A stretch of 64,000 nucleotides of DNA from Tidjanibacter massiliensis (GCF_900104605.1 NZ_LT629960.1:1488001-1552000); one strand, 5' to 3'; positions 42,538 to 52,250 are shown, counted from the first letter of the stretch. Numbers and translations: made by a program. Notes: generated from the sequence alone by a model not told the origin.

Positions 42538-44193
42538 ATGTTACAGGACAACCTGATTAAATTCTTCGAGGAGAGTTTCAAGGAGCACAGCGACGCCCCG
42601 GCCATCACCGACTACTTCACCAGCGAGGTATTCACCTATTACACGCTGGCGCAGGAGGTCGCTAAACTGCACATGCTTTTCGACGCATGTGGTCTGAAAG
42701 AGGACGACAAAGTGGCCGTCGTGGGACGGAACAACCCGCGGTGGGCAGCGGTCTGCATCGCAACGCTCACCTACGGCAGTACCGTCGTTCCCATCATGCA
42801 GGATTTCGATGCGAACGACATCAACCACATCATCGCCCATTCGCACGCCCGTCTGCTCTTTCTCAGCGACATTTTCTGGGACATCGTCGAACCCGACAGC
42901 GCCCGCCGGGTAAAGGCCGCGTTCTCGCTCTCGGACTTCCGGTGCCTTTACGAACGCGACGGAGAGAAGCTGACGGCTTTCCAACGCGACATCCTACGCC
43001 ACTTCAACGCCCGGTACCCGAAAGGGTTCCTGCCGGCCGACATATCGTACGAAGCTCCGGCACTGAAACACGTGGCCGCAATATGCTACACTTCGGGAAC
43101 GACCGGTTTCAGCAAGGGGGTAATGCTCACGGTGGGTAACCTCACCGCCAACGTCTCCTATACTCTCTCCCGGAAACTGTTCGGACGGGGAGTCCGGACG
43201 CTTGGTATGCTGCCGCTGGGCCACATCTACGGTTTCGTACTCGACATGCTCGCCCCCCTCGCGGCAGGCTCCCATATCACGCTGCTCGGCCATATCCCCT
43301 CTGCCAAGGTACTCACCAAGGCGCTTCAGGGGGTACATCCACACGTAGTATGCACCGTGCCTCGGATTCTGGAACAGCTCACACGCAAAGAGGTGCTCGA
43401 ACGCATGCAAACCGGAGCCGTCAGGCTTGCGTCGCTCGTACCGGCCATGAACAGTCTCATCGAGCCGGCCGCACGCAAGATACTCACGCACGCCTTCGGA
43501 GGCGAAATACGTCTCGTCATCGTCGGCGGAGCCCCCCTCAACCGCGAAATAGAACACTTCCTGCTGCGCATCCGGTTCCCGTTCACCGTAGGGTACGGCA
43601 TGACCGAATGCGGTCCCCTGATAAGCCACTCGGCACCGGAAGAGTTCGCAGCGGGCTCCTGCGGACGCATCGTCAGCCGCATGGAGGTACGGATAGCTTC
43701 GTCCGACGCAGCGAAGATTCCGGGCGAAATCCTCGTCCGGGGCGACCATGTGATGGCGGGATACTTCCGCGACAAACGCAGTACGGCATGTGCCATCGAC
43801 CGCGAGGAATGGCTGCATACGGGCGATATGGGGACGCTCGAAGGCGATGTTCTGCGCGTACGGGGACGTCTGGAGAGCCGGATAACGCTGCCGGACGGCA
43901 GAGAGGTCTATCCGGAGGAAATCGAATCGAGGCTGAACGTAATGGACGGCATCATGGAGAGCCTCGTAGCCATGCACGAAGGGCGGCTCGTCGCGTTCGT
44001 CGTACCCGATTACGAACAGGCCGACCACCTCGGCATCGGCATGAACGGCATCCGGGAGATGATGGATGCCAACCTCGCAGCCCTGAATGCCTCCCTCGGC
44101 GACGCACCGCACATAGAAGCAATCATTCTCTACCCCTCCGAATTCGAGAAGACACCCAAGATGTCGATTCGGCGTTATCTGTACGTAAAATAA
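42538..44193 (+). CDS. Long-chain acyl-CoA synthetase (AMP-forming), paralogue 2
   Basis: A 551-residue AMP-binding enzyme closely related to the preceding gene. P-loop CYTSGTTGFSKGVMLT, IVGGAPLNREIEHFL, VGYGMTECGPLISHS, WLHTGDMGTLEGDVLRVRG, and the C-terminal lysine in EFEKTPKMSIRRYLY. It starts at MLQDNLIKFFEESF; the 25-residue upstream extension has no counterpart in the paralogue. Substrate range probably differs between the two, as the middle acyl-binding part is the most diverged. Confidence 0.9.
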   Translation: MLQDNLIKFFEESFKEHSDAPAITDYFTSEVFTYYTLAQEVAKLHMLFDACGLKEDDKVAVVGRNNPRWAAVCIATLTYGSTVVPIMQDFDANDINHIIAHSHARLLFLSDIFWDIVEPDSARRVKAAFSLSDFRCLYERDGEKLTAFQRDILRHFNARYPKGFLPADISYEAPALKHVAAICYTSGTTGFSKGVMLTVGNLTANVSYTLSRKLFGRGVRTLGMLPLGHIYGFVLDMLAPLAAGSHITLLGHIPSAKVLTKALQGVHPHVVCTVPRILEQLTRKEVLERMQTGAVRLASLVPAMNSLIEPAARKILTHAFGGEIRLVIVGGAPLNREIEHFLLRIRFPFTVGYGMTECGPLISHSAPEEFAAGSCGRIVSRMEVRIASSDAAKIPGEILVRGDHVMAGYFRDKRSTACAIDREEWLHTGDMGTLEGDVLRVRGRLESRITLPDGREVYPEEIESRLNVMDGIMESLVAMHEGRLVAFVVPDYEQADHLGIGMNGIREMMDANLAALNASLGDAPHIEAIILYPSEFEKTPKMSIRRYLYVK

Positions 44194-44223
44194 TCCGAAC
44201 TGCGAATTTTATACAAAGAGCCG

Positions 44224-44264
44224 CCGGCGCATCTCCACTGCGGGAAATGCGCCGGTGTTTTTTT
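44224..44264 (+). terminator. Terminator of acyl-CoA ligase 2
   Basis: CCGGCGCAT (44224-44232) pairs with ATGCGCCGG (44247-44255), followed by TGTTTTTTTT. Confidence 0.85.
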
Positions 44265-44320
44265 CCGCCCGTCGGGATACCGCAACCTCCGCCGGCAAAC
44301 AAAGAAGAGTCCGAAACCCG

Positions 44321-46360
44321 TCACACACCGCCGCCCGGCCGGCAGGTCAGCACGACCGTCTCCTCCACGGTCACATAATCATCGTCGCCGGCGATGACGG
44401 CAAAGACCCTGAGACCGTTCTCGCCCAGCCGCAACTGCACGCCGTCCCACTTCATGACACCATTGCGGGCCACACGGGTGCCGAGCGACACTCCGTTGAC
44501 ACAGAGCTCCGCAACGGGAAGGTTGGTATAGACCGTCACGGTCTGTATCTTATCGCTTCGGCGCCTCTCCCGTACCGAAGCTATGTGAATGAAGGGGTCC
44601 TCCCGGTTCCAATTGGCCTTGTAAAGCCAATAGGCATCCTTACGCACCTGCCGGTCGAACGTCACGAGTCCGCAGTCGTTCACCCCCCGGAGACCGCCCG
44701 CAGCGGTCCGCACGGAGCCGTGGTCGAACATATCGCCGACGAACACCCCCCAGAAAGCCCTTTCGTCCGCCAGCGCGCCGATATGCACTTCATGCACATA
44801 GGCCTGCCAATTCTCCGGGTGCCATCCGCTCGCAGGGTCGGGCCGTACAAGTTTCGGGGCATACTGCCCCGCAATGCCGCCCACCCGGTAACTGACGCCC
44901 GAACGGATTTTGCGCCACTCCGCATCGCCGCGGAGCTGGTCGCGCCAGATGGCGATATCGCCCGGCAGTCCCGTCTTCCAGCCGAAGGTATGGTTCCACA
45001 CAACAAGGTCCGTTATCCGGTTCACGTCACCGTCCTTGTTGCTTATACCTACGGTAAGACGCCCGGGGTCCAGCGACTTCACCAGCCGGTTCATCTCCTC
45101 GATAAAGGGAATGGGGTCATCGCCAAGTATCTCCGGGTCTGCGAATATTCCCCAAAATGCCACCGACGGATTGTTGTACCGCTGGCAGACCAGCTCCCGG
45201 AACTGGCGTTCCGCATTGTCGCGGAATGCCGGCGTAGCGAAATAGCCGCGTTCGTCGAGCGTCGAAGTTCCCGCAAAGGGACCGTCTGCCAGTACGACGA
45301 CCCCCTCCTCGTCGCACAATTCGTAAAAGGCGGGATGGTGCGTTCCCCCGGCCACACGGACGGCATTGGCCCCCATTTCACGGATAAGCCTCATATCCCG
45401 GCGCAGCTCCTCTTCGTTGAAGACCGGCCCGCTGAAGGCCTGGTCGCGCCACAGCACCACTCCGCGCAGGGGGTAGGAGATACCGTTCAGAAAGAATCCG
45501 CGGGCGGCATCCACCGAAAAAGTGCGCAGCCCCGTGCGGAACGATACCGAATCGGTACGCGTCCCGTCGGCGAGGACGACTGTGACGGTATAGAGATAGG
45601 GGTCTGCGGTTCCCTGCCACAGGTGCGGCCGCTCTATCTCGAACGGCAGCTCCGCCACCGACAGGCCCCCGTCGGCCCGATGCTTCGCATGCCCCGAAAA
45701 GACCACGCTGTCGCGGGCGTCGAGGATACGCATGTCAAGCTGCACGTGGCGGCTGTCCGGAACATTCACCGTCACTGCGGCGCTGCCCGATGCCCGGAGC
45801 GTGTCCGCACGTTCCGTGGCAAAAAGCACCCCGCAGCCGCCATAACCGTCGAAGCCTATGGCGGCAGGCTCGGTCACAATGATTTCGGCCTGCCGGAAAA
45901 GTCCGCCGTAAACGTTCTCCTCGCCCGCGGTAGGCAGCACGTCCAGCCGCGCCCCGTTGTTCACTATCACCCACAGGAGGTTTTTCCCTCCGTAATCCAG
46001 CAAATCGGTTATCTCGAACTCGAACGCGTTGTTACCGCCGCGGTGTTCCCCCGCATGGCGGCCGTTCACCATCAGGTCGGCCACCGTACCGGCCCCGTAG
46101 AAACGGACGAACACACGCTTGCCGCGCCACTCCGGACGGGCCTTCAGATAACGGAAATAGTTGCCTATCCCGCGGTAATAATCCAGGCGCCCCACCGCCG
46201 CATCCGTATCGTTCCACGTATGGGGCAGGGTGACACCGACCGAATCGCGACGGTCCACGGTATAGAATTTCCAGCCCCGGCCGATATCGTACACCTCGCG
46301 CCCTGCCAGCGCAGACACCGCCGGCAGAAGCGCCAGCAAAACGAAGAAAAACCTTTTCAT
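44321..46360 (-). CDS. Glycoside hydrolase family 2 fold protein, catalytic residues apparently missing
   Basis: A 679-residue exported protein (signal peptide MKRFFFVLLALLPAVSALA). The GH2 layout is complete: sugar-binding jelly roll (VTLPHTWNDTDAAVGRLDYY, YFRYLKARPEWRGKRVFVRF), Ig-like domain, TIM barrel (SYPLRGVVLWRDQAFSGPVF, MGANAVRVAGGTHHPAFYEL) and the C-terminal part (GVNDCGLVTFDRQVRKDAYW). At the acid/base position, where GH2 enzymes read WSxGNE, this protein reads WGIFADPE (about residue 401). At the nucleophile position, where SEYG/SEFG is expected, it reads GGIAGQ (about 493). Both catalytic Glu therefore seem lost. It may be a carbohydrate-binding pseudoenzyme or use a different mechanism (inference). 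Confidence 0.85.
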   Translation of the reverse strand: MKRFFFVLLALLPAVSALAGREVYDIGRGWKFYTVDRRDSVGVTLPHTWNDTDAAVGRLDYYRGIGNYFRYLKARPEWRGKRVFVRFYGAGTVADLMVNGRHAGEHRGGNNAFEFEITDLLDYGGKNLLWVIVNNGARLDVLPTAGEENVYGGLFRQAEIIVTEPAAIGFDGYGGCGVLFATERADTLRASGSAAVTVNVPDSRHVQLDMRILDARDSVVFSGHAKHRADGGLSVAELPFEIERPHLWQGTADPYLYTVTVVLADGTRTDSVSFRTGLRTFSVDAARGFFLNGISYPLRGVVLWRDQAFSGPVFNEEELRRDMRLIREMGANAVRVAGGTHHPAFYELCDEEGVVVLADGPFAGTSTLDERGYFATPAFRDNAERQFRELVCQRYNNPSVAFWGIFADPEILGDDPIPFIEEMNRLVKSLDPGRLTVGISNKDGDVNRITDLVVWNHTFGWKTGLPGDIAIWRDQLRGDAEWRKIRSGVSYRVGGIAGQYAPKLVRPDPASGWHPENWQAYVHEVHIGALADERAFWGVFVGDMFDHGSVRTAAGGLRGVNDCGLVTFDRQVRKDAYWLYKANWNREDPFIHIASVRERRRSDKIQTVTVYTNLPVAELCVNGVSLGTRVARNGVMKWDGVQLRLGENGLRVFAVIAGDDDYVTVEETVVLTCRPGGGV

Positions 46361-46522
46361 AAGCCCCGTTCAGATGAATGTGCGGCAGGCCCTGAGGCCT
46401 GCGAAAGGCGGGATTCCGCCCGCAGGCACTCGGCCGGTGAAGCCGCGCCCGTTCCACACGGCGTTAAAGGTAGCGATTTTTTTACTACTTTCGTGACATA
46501 ATCCCATCGCAAAGGAGACGAC

Positions 46523-47065
46523 ATGAATACGCTCGACATCATACTGCTCGTCCTGCTCCTCATCGCCGCCGTGGCCGGATGGCGCAAAGGCATCATCGTA
46601 CAGGCGTGCGGCATCGCGGGACTCGTGCTGGGCATCCTCTTCGCCATGCGCTTCAGCCGGACGATAGGCGGATGGCTCGGTGCGGGCGAGGAGCTCTCCC
46701 CCGTGCTGGGCTTCGTCGTGATACTCGTCGTAAGCATCCTCGTGCTGGCACTCATCGGCTACCTGTTCAAAAAAGTGTTCCGCCTTACCGGTTTCGGCAT
46801 CATCGACCGGCTCGGCGGCCTTGCCCTGAGCGTGGTCAAGATAGGCATGCTGCTGGCGGTACTGACTGGATTCTTCGCAAGGATGAACGACAACTACCAT
46901 TGGGTAAAGCCCGAAACAATCAGCGACTCGGTCATCTACAGACCTCTCCAGGCGATGACCGACGCGGTCTTCCCCTACCTGGTCAAGGCCAAGGAGAAGA
47001 TTTTCGACGAAACGCCTTCGCAGGAAGAGACGAAACGGGCGGAGACGGAAGCCCGACCGGCATAA
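46523..47065 (+). CDS. cvpA: CvpA family membrane protein
   Basis: 180 residues with four hydrophobic segments (DIILLVLLLIAAVAGWRKG, IIVQACGIAGLVLGILFAMR, LGFVVILVVSILVLALIGYLF, LALSVVKIGMLLAVLTGFFA) and the CvpA pattern ending in a soluble tail. In E. coli CvpA is linked to colicin V export and envelope homeostasis; its molecular role is unclear. It is first in a tight cluster with rsgA (13 bp) and a methyltransferase gene. Confidence 0.85.
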   Translation: MNTLDIILLVLLLIAAVAGWRKGIIVQACGIAGLVLGILFAMRFSRTIGGWLGAGEELSPVLGFVVILVVSILVLALIGYLFKKVFRLTGFGIIDRLGGLALSVVKIGMLLAVLTGFFARMNDNYHWVKPETISDSVIYRPLQAMTDAVFPYLVKAKEKIFDETPSQEETKRAETEARPA

Positions 47066-47078
47066 CGGAGCACAGGAT

Positions 47079-47996
47079 ATGGAGACAGGAATCGTGACAG
47101 AGAGTACGGGAAGCCGCTACATCATCCTCACGCCGGACGGCAGACGGCTGGAGACGCGGCTGCGCGGCAGGCTGCGCCTGAACGGGAGCCGCACGACAAA
47201 TCCCGTAGCCGTGGGCGACCGCGTCCTTTACGAGGAGACCCCTGAAGGTGCCACGATAACGGCGGTGGACCCCCGCCGCAACTACTTGATACGCCGCGCT
47301 TCGAACCTCTCAAAAGAGTCACACGTCATCGCCTCGAACCTCGACCGGGCCCTGCTCGTGGCGACGCTCTTCTCGCCCGTCACCAACACCGAATTCATCG
47401 ACCGTTTCCTCGTGACGTGCGAGGCCTACGCCATCCCGGCGGCCATCGTCCTCAACAAGCTCGACCTCGCGGCGGAACGGCCCGACGAACTGGACGAGTT
47501 CATCGCGATATATGAGACCGCCGGCTATACGGTCTATCCCGTGTCGGCGACCGAAGGCACCGGTCTGGAGACGCTGCGCGAACTCACGGCCGGAAAGACC
47601 ACCCTGCTGACAGGCAACTCGGGGGCGGGCAAATCCACCCTCATCAAGGCGCTCGTACCCGATGCAGATGTCCGCATCAACCGGATTTCGGAGTACCACC
47701 ACAAGGGGATGCACACGACCACGTTCGCCCGCATGTACCCGCTGGCAGGCGGCGGAAACATCATCGACACCCCCGGCATCAAGGGATTCGGGCTCGTGGA
47801 CATCGAACCGGGCGAAGTGTTCCGTTACTTTCCGGAATTCATGCGTCACTCCCCCGACTGCCAATACTACAACTGCACGCATACGCACGAACCCGGCTGT
47901 GCAGTCACCGCTGCCGTAGAGCGGGGCGACATCGCTCCACAGCGTTACATCAGTTACATCAAACTGCTCGACGAAGATGGGAAATACCGCCAATGA
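47079..47996 (+). CDS. rsgA: Ribosome small-subunit-dependent GTPase A
   Basis: A 305-residue circularly permuted GTPase. An N-terminal OB domain (GRLRLNGSRTTNPVAVGDRV) precedes G4 (LNKLDL), then G1 (LTGNSGAGKSTLIKAL), G2 (HHKGMHTTTFARMYPL) and G3 (DTPGIKGFGL). A C-terminal zinc module (HSPDCQYYNCTHTHEPGC) follows. It assists late 30S assembly. It is in a run with cvpA and a SpoU-type methyltransferase that overlaps its 3' end. Confidence 0.95.
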   Translation: METGIVTESTGSRYIILTPDGRRLETRLRGRLRLNGSRTTNPVAVGDRVLYEETPEGATITAVDPRRNYLIRRASNLSKESHVIASNLDRALLVATLFSPVTNTEFIDRFLVTCEAYAIPAAIVLNKLDLAAERPDELDEFIAIYETAGYTVYPVSATEGTGLETLRELTAGKTTLLTGNSGAGKSTLIKALVPDADVRINRISEYHHKGMHTTTFARMYPLAGGGNIIDTPGIKGFGLVDIEPGEVFRYFPEFMRHSPDCQYYNCTHTHEPGCAVTAAVERGDIAPQRYISYIKLLDEDGKYRQ

Positions 47997-48669
47997 CGGA
48001 ATGCGCAGCCCGGAGTGGTATCGTCCGCGCATCGCCTACCTCTCGCAGTTCATCCTGCCCGAACGATTCGAAACCTTCCGACAGGTACTCTCCATGCGTA
48101 CCCGGTGGATGACCGTCTGCATGGAGAACACCTTTCATCCGCAAAACGCGAGCGCCATCATCCGCAACTGCGAGGCATTCGGTATTCAGGACATACACAC
48201 CGTCGAAACGCTCTGCCCCTTCAGTCCCAACACCCACATCGTCAAGGGAACGGACAAGTGGATTGACCTGCACCGGCATGCCGACACAGCCGGCGCACTC
48301 GCCGCCCTGCGCAGGGCGGGTTACCGACTCATCGCCACCACGCCCCACAGCGGCGACACTTCACCGGAAGCATTCGACGTATCGCAAAGCCCCTTCGTAC
48401 TCATATTCGGCACGGAACACGCCGGGATAAGCGACGAGGTCAAGGCGGCGGCAGACGGATTCATCCGCATCCCGATGTGCGGTTTCGTGGAGAGCCTCAA
48501 CGTCTCCGCCTCCGCAGCCATCCTCCTCAGCCAACTCTCCTCACGACTGCGGGCAGGCAACGCTCCGTGGCGGCTGTCCGATGACGAACAGGCCGCCCTG
48601 CTCTTCCGCTGGCTCATGGAGAGCATCCGCGACTCGCAGCGCATCCTCGCCCACGAATTTCCGGAGTAA
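47977..48669 (+). CDS. TrmH/SpoU family tRNA/rRNA 2'-O-methyltransferase
   Basis: A 230-residue SPOUT methyltransferase. The three motifs are MENTFHPQNASAIIRNCEAF (motif 1), LIFGTEHAGISDEVKAAAD (motif 2) and IPMCGFVESLNVSASAAILL (motif 3, the trefoil-knot cofactor loop). It probably methylates the ribose of tRNA (TrmH-like, G18) or rRNA. ATG at 47977 overlaps rsgA by 20 nt; ATG at 48001 (MRSPEWYR), just past the rsgA stop, is an equally good start. Confidence 0.88.
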   Translation: MGNTANDGMRSPEWYRPRIAYLSQFILPERFETFRQVLSMRTRWMTVCMENTFHPQNASAIIRNCEAFGIQDIHTVETLCPFSPNTHIVKGTDKWIDLHRHADTAGALAALRRAGYRLIATTPHSGDTSPEAFDVSQSPFVLIFGTEHAGISDEVKAAADGFIRIPMCGFVESLNVSASAAILLSQLSSRLRAGNAPWRLSDDEQAALLFRWLMESIRDSQRILAHEFPE

Positions 48670-48908
48670 GCGGGAGAACCGGAGACGGTACGGCATCGGG
48701 ACAGTGTCCGGACCTCCTCTTCTCCGGAACCGCCCGGAGCCGTACCGGGGTCACCGGCTTTCGCAACGTACCCGCCGACCGGACGGCCACCGCACGAAAA
48801 CACCCGGCGGCACCTTCACACCGTTCCGCGTCTCCGAAGATATCCGCCCCGAACGACACAACGGCCGACGGTTTTTCATAAATTTACCCTCCGATAAAAC
48901 CATACGAC

Positions 48909-50162
48909 ATGAAAGCAGAAATCATCACCATAGGGGACGAAATCCTCATCGGCCAAATCGTCGATACCAATTCGGCATGGATAGCCGCAAGGCTGAACGA
49001 AGCAGGGTTCACCGTAGTGCGGAAACTCACCGTCGGCGACGACCGGCGGGAGATAGCCGATGCGGTCGAGGGAGCCATGCGCACCGCCGACGCGGTCATC
49101 GTCACCGGCGGTCTCGGTCCCACGAAGGACGACATCACGAAACAGACGCTGGCAGGCATCTTCGGCGGCGAAATGGTACGCGACCGGGAAACTTACGAAC
49201 GCAACGGCCGGATACTCGCCGCACGCGGCATCGAGTACAACGAGCTGAATCGGGAGCAGGCGACGGTTCCCTCCTCGGCCGAAGTACTTCAGAACATGCA
49301 CGGTACAGCACCGGGCATGTGGTTCACCCGGGGCGGCAAGGCGGTCGTCTCCCTGCCGGGCGTTCCCTTCGAGATGAAGGAGCTGATGGAGACGGAAGTG
49401 ATGCCGCGGCTGGCCGCACACTTCCGGCAAAGCAAGGTCGTACACCGCACTGCCATCACCTACGGACTGGCCGAATCGGTACTCGCGGCAACGATAGCGG
49501 AATGGGAGGCGGCTCTGCCCGGCTACCTTCATCTGGCCTACCTTCCCAGCCCTTCGCAAATCAGACTGCGCCTCTCGGCCTACGATATCGAAGGACGACG
49601 GGAGGAGGAGGAAATCGAACGGCGGTTCAGAGTGCTCGAACGGCTGATACCGGACTACTTCATCGGTTACGGTGACGCCACGGTAGCCTCGGCGACAGCC
49701 GACCTGCTGCGGGCCCGCCGGGCGACGCTGGCCGTGGCGGAGTCGTGCACGGGAGGCGCCCTGAGCGCATCCTTCACCGCCATGGCGGGAGCCTCCGACT
49801 ACTACCTTGGCGGGGTGGTGTCGTACAGCAACGACGTCAAGGTCGGGATACTCGGCGTATCCCCCGACACGCTGCGGCTGCACGGGGCCGTCAGCGAACA
49901 GACCGCCTGCGAGATGGCCGAAGGGGTACGCCGCCTCTGCGGTGCGGATTACGCCCTCTCGACCACCGGGGTGGCGGGCCCCACGGGAGGCACCCCGGAG
50001 AAGCCCGTCGGCACGGTATGGATAGGGCTTGCCACACCGCACGGAACCCGGGCCTGCAAATCGGTCTTCGCCCGCCTGCGGACACAGAACATCGAACGCG
50101 CAGCGGCCGCGGCCGCCAACATGCTCCGGCTGGAACTGCTGCACCGACAGCCGACAGAGTAA
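48909..50162 (+). CDS. cinA: CinA family protein (competence/damage-inducible protein A)
   Basis: 417 residues with both CinA domains: the N-terminal MoaB/COG1058 domain (AEIITIGDEILIGQIVDTNS, VIVTGGLGPTKDDITKQTLA, LPGVPFEMKELMETEVMP) and the C-terminal PncC-like deamidase domain (LAVAESCTGGALSASFTAMA, YYLGGVVSYSNDVKVGILGV, TGVAGPTGGTPEKPVGTVWI). Family members have nicotinamide-mononucleotide deamidase and ADP-ribose pyrophosphatase activities, salvaging NAD. No competence operon is adjacent. Confidence 0.93.
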   Translation: MKAEIITIGDEILIGQIVDTNSAWIAARLNEAGFTVVRKLTVGDDRREIADAVEGAMRTADAVIVTGGLGPTKDDITKQTLAGIFGGEMVRDRETYERNGRILAARGIEYNELNREQATVPSSAEVLQNMHGTAPGMWFTRGGKAVVSLPGVPFEMKELMETEVMPRLAAHFRQSKVVHRTAITYGLAESVLAATIAEWEAALPGYLHLAYLPSPSQIRLRLSAYDIEGRREEEEIERRFRVLERLIPDYFIGYGDATVASATADLLRARRATLAVAESCTGGALSASFTAMAGASDYYLGGVVSYSNDVKVGILGVSPDTLRLHGAVSEQTACEMAEGVRRLCGADYALSTTGVAGPTGGTPEKPVGTVWIGLATPHGTRACKSVFARLRTQNIERAAAAAANMLRLELLHRQPTE

Positions 50163-50406
50163 CCCCCAAAAACACACTCCCCCGCATGGCCGCCTTTCGG
50201 GCGGCCATGCGTCTTCCCGGCTCCGAACCACAACGTCCGCTCCGCCGCGGAAACCCGCTCTGCTGTCCGCGCCGGACAGACCGTCCGACACGCCCCAACG
50301 CTTTCCGTCGTCCCGTCCCGCGACCCGAAATCATCATCTTTAGGTATTTCAAGCCCCGATGCGATGGCCTTAATTTGCAGTGTTCAAACCAAATCTCTTT
50401 AAAGAC

Positions 50407-50913
50407 ATGAAAAAGACCGGCATATTTTACGGCTCCTCGACCGGCACCACCGAGGCCGTCGCCAATCTTATCGCATCCAAACTGGGTATAGCCCCGGCCG
50501 ACGTACATGACGCAGGCAAACTCACCGCAGACCTGGCAGGCTCCTACGACGTCCTGATACTGGGCACCTCCACCTGGGGATACGGCGAACTGCAGGACGA
50601 CTGGAACGACGCCGTCGAGACGCTGAAGAAGATGGACCTTTCCGGCAAAACGGTAGCCCTCTTCGGCTGCGGCGATTCGGAATCCTACTCCGACACCTTC
50701 TGCGACGGCATGGGTATCCTTTACGAAGACCTGAAAGACAGCCAATGCAAATTCATCGGGTTCGTACCCGACACGGACTATACCTACAACTCCTCCGTAT
50801 CGGCAGTGGACGGCCACTTCGTGGGGCTTGCCATCGACGACGTCAACGAAGGGGACAAGACCGACGAGCGGGTCTCGGCCTGGACCGACGAGATACGGGG
50901 CAGCATCGCCTGA
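50407..50913 (+). CDS. Flavodoxin
   Basis: A 168-residue long-chain flavodoxin. FMN phosphate loop GIFYGSSTGTTEAVANLIAS; FMN aromatic loops LGTSTWGYGELQDDWND and FGCGDSESYSDTFCDGMG; the C-terminus includes GLAIDDVNEGDKTDERVSAW. It carries electrons in place of ferredoxin under iron limitation. Start at 50407 (MKKTGIFYGS) is preferred over an ATG nine codons upstream. Confidence 0.93.
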   Translation: MKKTGIFYGSSTGTTEAVANLIASKLGIAPADVHDAGKLTADLAGSYDVLILGTSTWGYGELQDDWNDAVETLKKMDLSGKTVALFGCGDSESYSDTFCDGMGILYEDLKDSQCKFIGFVPDTDYTYNSSVSAVDGHFVGLAIDDVNEGDKTDERVSAWTDEIRGSIA

Positions 50914-51264
50914 CAGGGACGCCCTCTCCGGCCGCCGGTCTTTCAGCCATTTCCCGGCGGCCGGGAGCGGCACGGCCCGCAACCAATACAGGAAGGCGGC
51001 ATCGATACCCGTACGGGCGGCTTCACGTATCCCAAGCCCATCATATCATAGCTGCCGCAGGACAAATTCATTCCGCCGTCTTCCTCCTCTCTTGCCACCC
51101 GCAACAGCACACGTATCTATATACGGCCCGATACGCCGTACCGTCTCCACGACTGCCTGGTTCCCATCTCCGCCCCGCAGCGGAGAAACCGCCTGCACAG
51201 GCACAAACGGTCTCCTCACAACCGTCAGATACCCCGACGTACTTGCCGTTTTGAAAAAAAGTCG
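50914..51264. other. Intergenic, no supported gene
   Basis: About 350 bases between flavodoxin and the rpmB promoter. Overlapping ORFs are Arg/Ser-rich and without domains. Confidence 0.5.
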
Positions 51265-51272
51265 TATATTTG
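51265..51272 (+). promoter_or_regulatory. -7 element of rpmB-rpmG-DUF4295
   Basis: TATATTTG matches TAnnTTTG, 46 bases before the rpmB start. A TTTG at 51250 is too close to be the -33 element. Confidence 0.65.
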
Positions 51273-51317
51273 CGAGCCTTATTGCGAAACAGGGCTTAAC
51301 GAAATTAAAACGACAGA

Positions 51318-51551
51318 ATGAAAGCTTGCGAAATCACCGGAAAAACCGCCGTTACCGGAAACAACGTTTCCCACTCGGTAAGGCGTACCAAACGCAGATT
51401 CAATCCCAATTTGAAGACGAAGCGTTTCTGGTTGGAGGAGGAAGGCCGCTGGATTACCCTGAAAGTATCCGCCGCCGGAATCAAGACTATTAACAAAAAG
51501 GGACTGACAGCCGCCCTCAAGGAGGCCAAGGCTCCCAAGAACCTCTACTAA
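51318..51551 (+). CDS. rpmB: 50S ribosomal protein L28
   Basis: A 77-residue bL28: [53 protein letters not shown]. First of three small translation genes. Confidence 0.96.
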   Translation: MKACEITGKTAVTGNNVSHSVRRTKRRFNPNLKTKRFWLEEEGRWITLKVSAAGIKTINKKGLTAALKEAKAPKNLY

Positions 51552-51566
51552 ATCATCGACTGAACA

Positions 51567-51755
51567 ATGGCAAAGAAAGGAAAAGGCAACCGTGTCCAGG
51601 TAATTCTGGAGTGCACGGAGCAGAAAGAGAGCGGGGTACCGGGCATGTCGAGGTACATCACGACCAAGAACAAGAAGAACACGCCCGAAAGGCTCGAACG
51701 CAGGAAATACAATCCGTATCTCAAGAGGGTGACGGTACACAGGGAAATTAAATAA
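51567..51755 (+). CDS. rpmG: 50S ribosomal protein L33
   Basis: A 62-residue bL33: [20 protein letters not shown], then [20 protein letters not shown] and [12 protein letters not shown]. Of the four zinc-binding Cys of one L33 form, only the first (ILEC) is visible, so this is the zinc-free type. It is 15 bp after rpmB. Confidence 0.95.
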   Translation: MAKKGKGNRVQVILECTEQKESGVPGMSRYITTKNKKNTPERLERRKYNPYLKRVTVHREIK

Positions 51756-51766
51756 GCAGACAAACC

Positions 51767-51922
51767 ATGGCAAAGAAAGTAGTTGCAACGCTCAAAACTG
51801 GTACGGGCAAGAATTTCACCAAGGTCATCAAAATGGTGAAGTCCGACAAGACCGGCGCTTACGCCTTCAAATCGGATATCGTACCGAACGACCAAATCAA
51901 AGAGTTCTTCGACAAGAAATAG
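51767..51922 (+). CDS. DUF4295 family small protein, Bacteroidota ribosome-linked
   Basis: A 51-residue protein: MAKKVVATLKTGTGKNFTKV, IKMVKSDKTGAYAFKSDIVP, NDQIKEFFDKK. This is the DUF4295 family, found almost only in Bacteroidota directly after rpmB and rpmG, and I recall it being assigned to the large subunit in a Flavobacterium ribosome structure (not checkable here). It is 11 bp after rpmG and shares the operon terminator. Basic and short, consistent with rRNA binding. Confidence 0.88.
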   Translation: MAKKVVATLKTGTGKNFTKVIKMVKSDKTGAYAFKSDIVPNDQIKEFFDKK

Positions 51923-51966
51923 TACGAAGGAATCTTTTGCGTCGTGCCTCCCGGACAGGAGCACGG

Positions 51967-52010
51967 CACAAAAAGCGCGGCCTGAATCTTCAGGCCGCGC
52001 TTTTTGTGTT
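51967..52010 (+). terminator. Terminator of rpmB-rpmG-DUF4295
   Basis: A 19-bp stem: CACAAAAAGCGCGGCCTGA (51967-51985) with TCAGGCCGCGCTTTTTGTG (51990-52008), containing its own T-run. Confidence 0.9.
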
Positions 52011-52250
52011 TCTCTATCATCCCGTTCTGCACCGCTCCGGGAAACATCCCCGAAAGAAGACCCTGCGAAACGGTTTGCTACTCTCCGCCGCCAACACCGG
52101 CATCTGCCCCCATCCACCTTACGGAACATTCCCGAAACACACCTAGCAGAACACCGCTGTTCCGAGAGGTTCCGCCACACACAAGGACACCCCATTGCCG
52201 AAAAATCCGGCTTGCCCGCCGGCCGGCTACGTTGCATTTTTGTTACGGTG

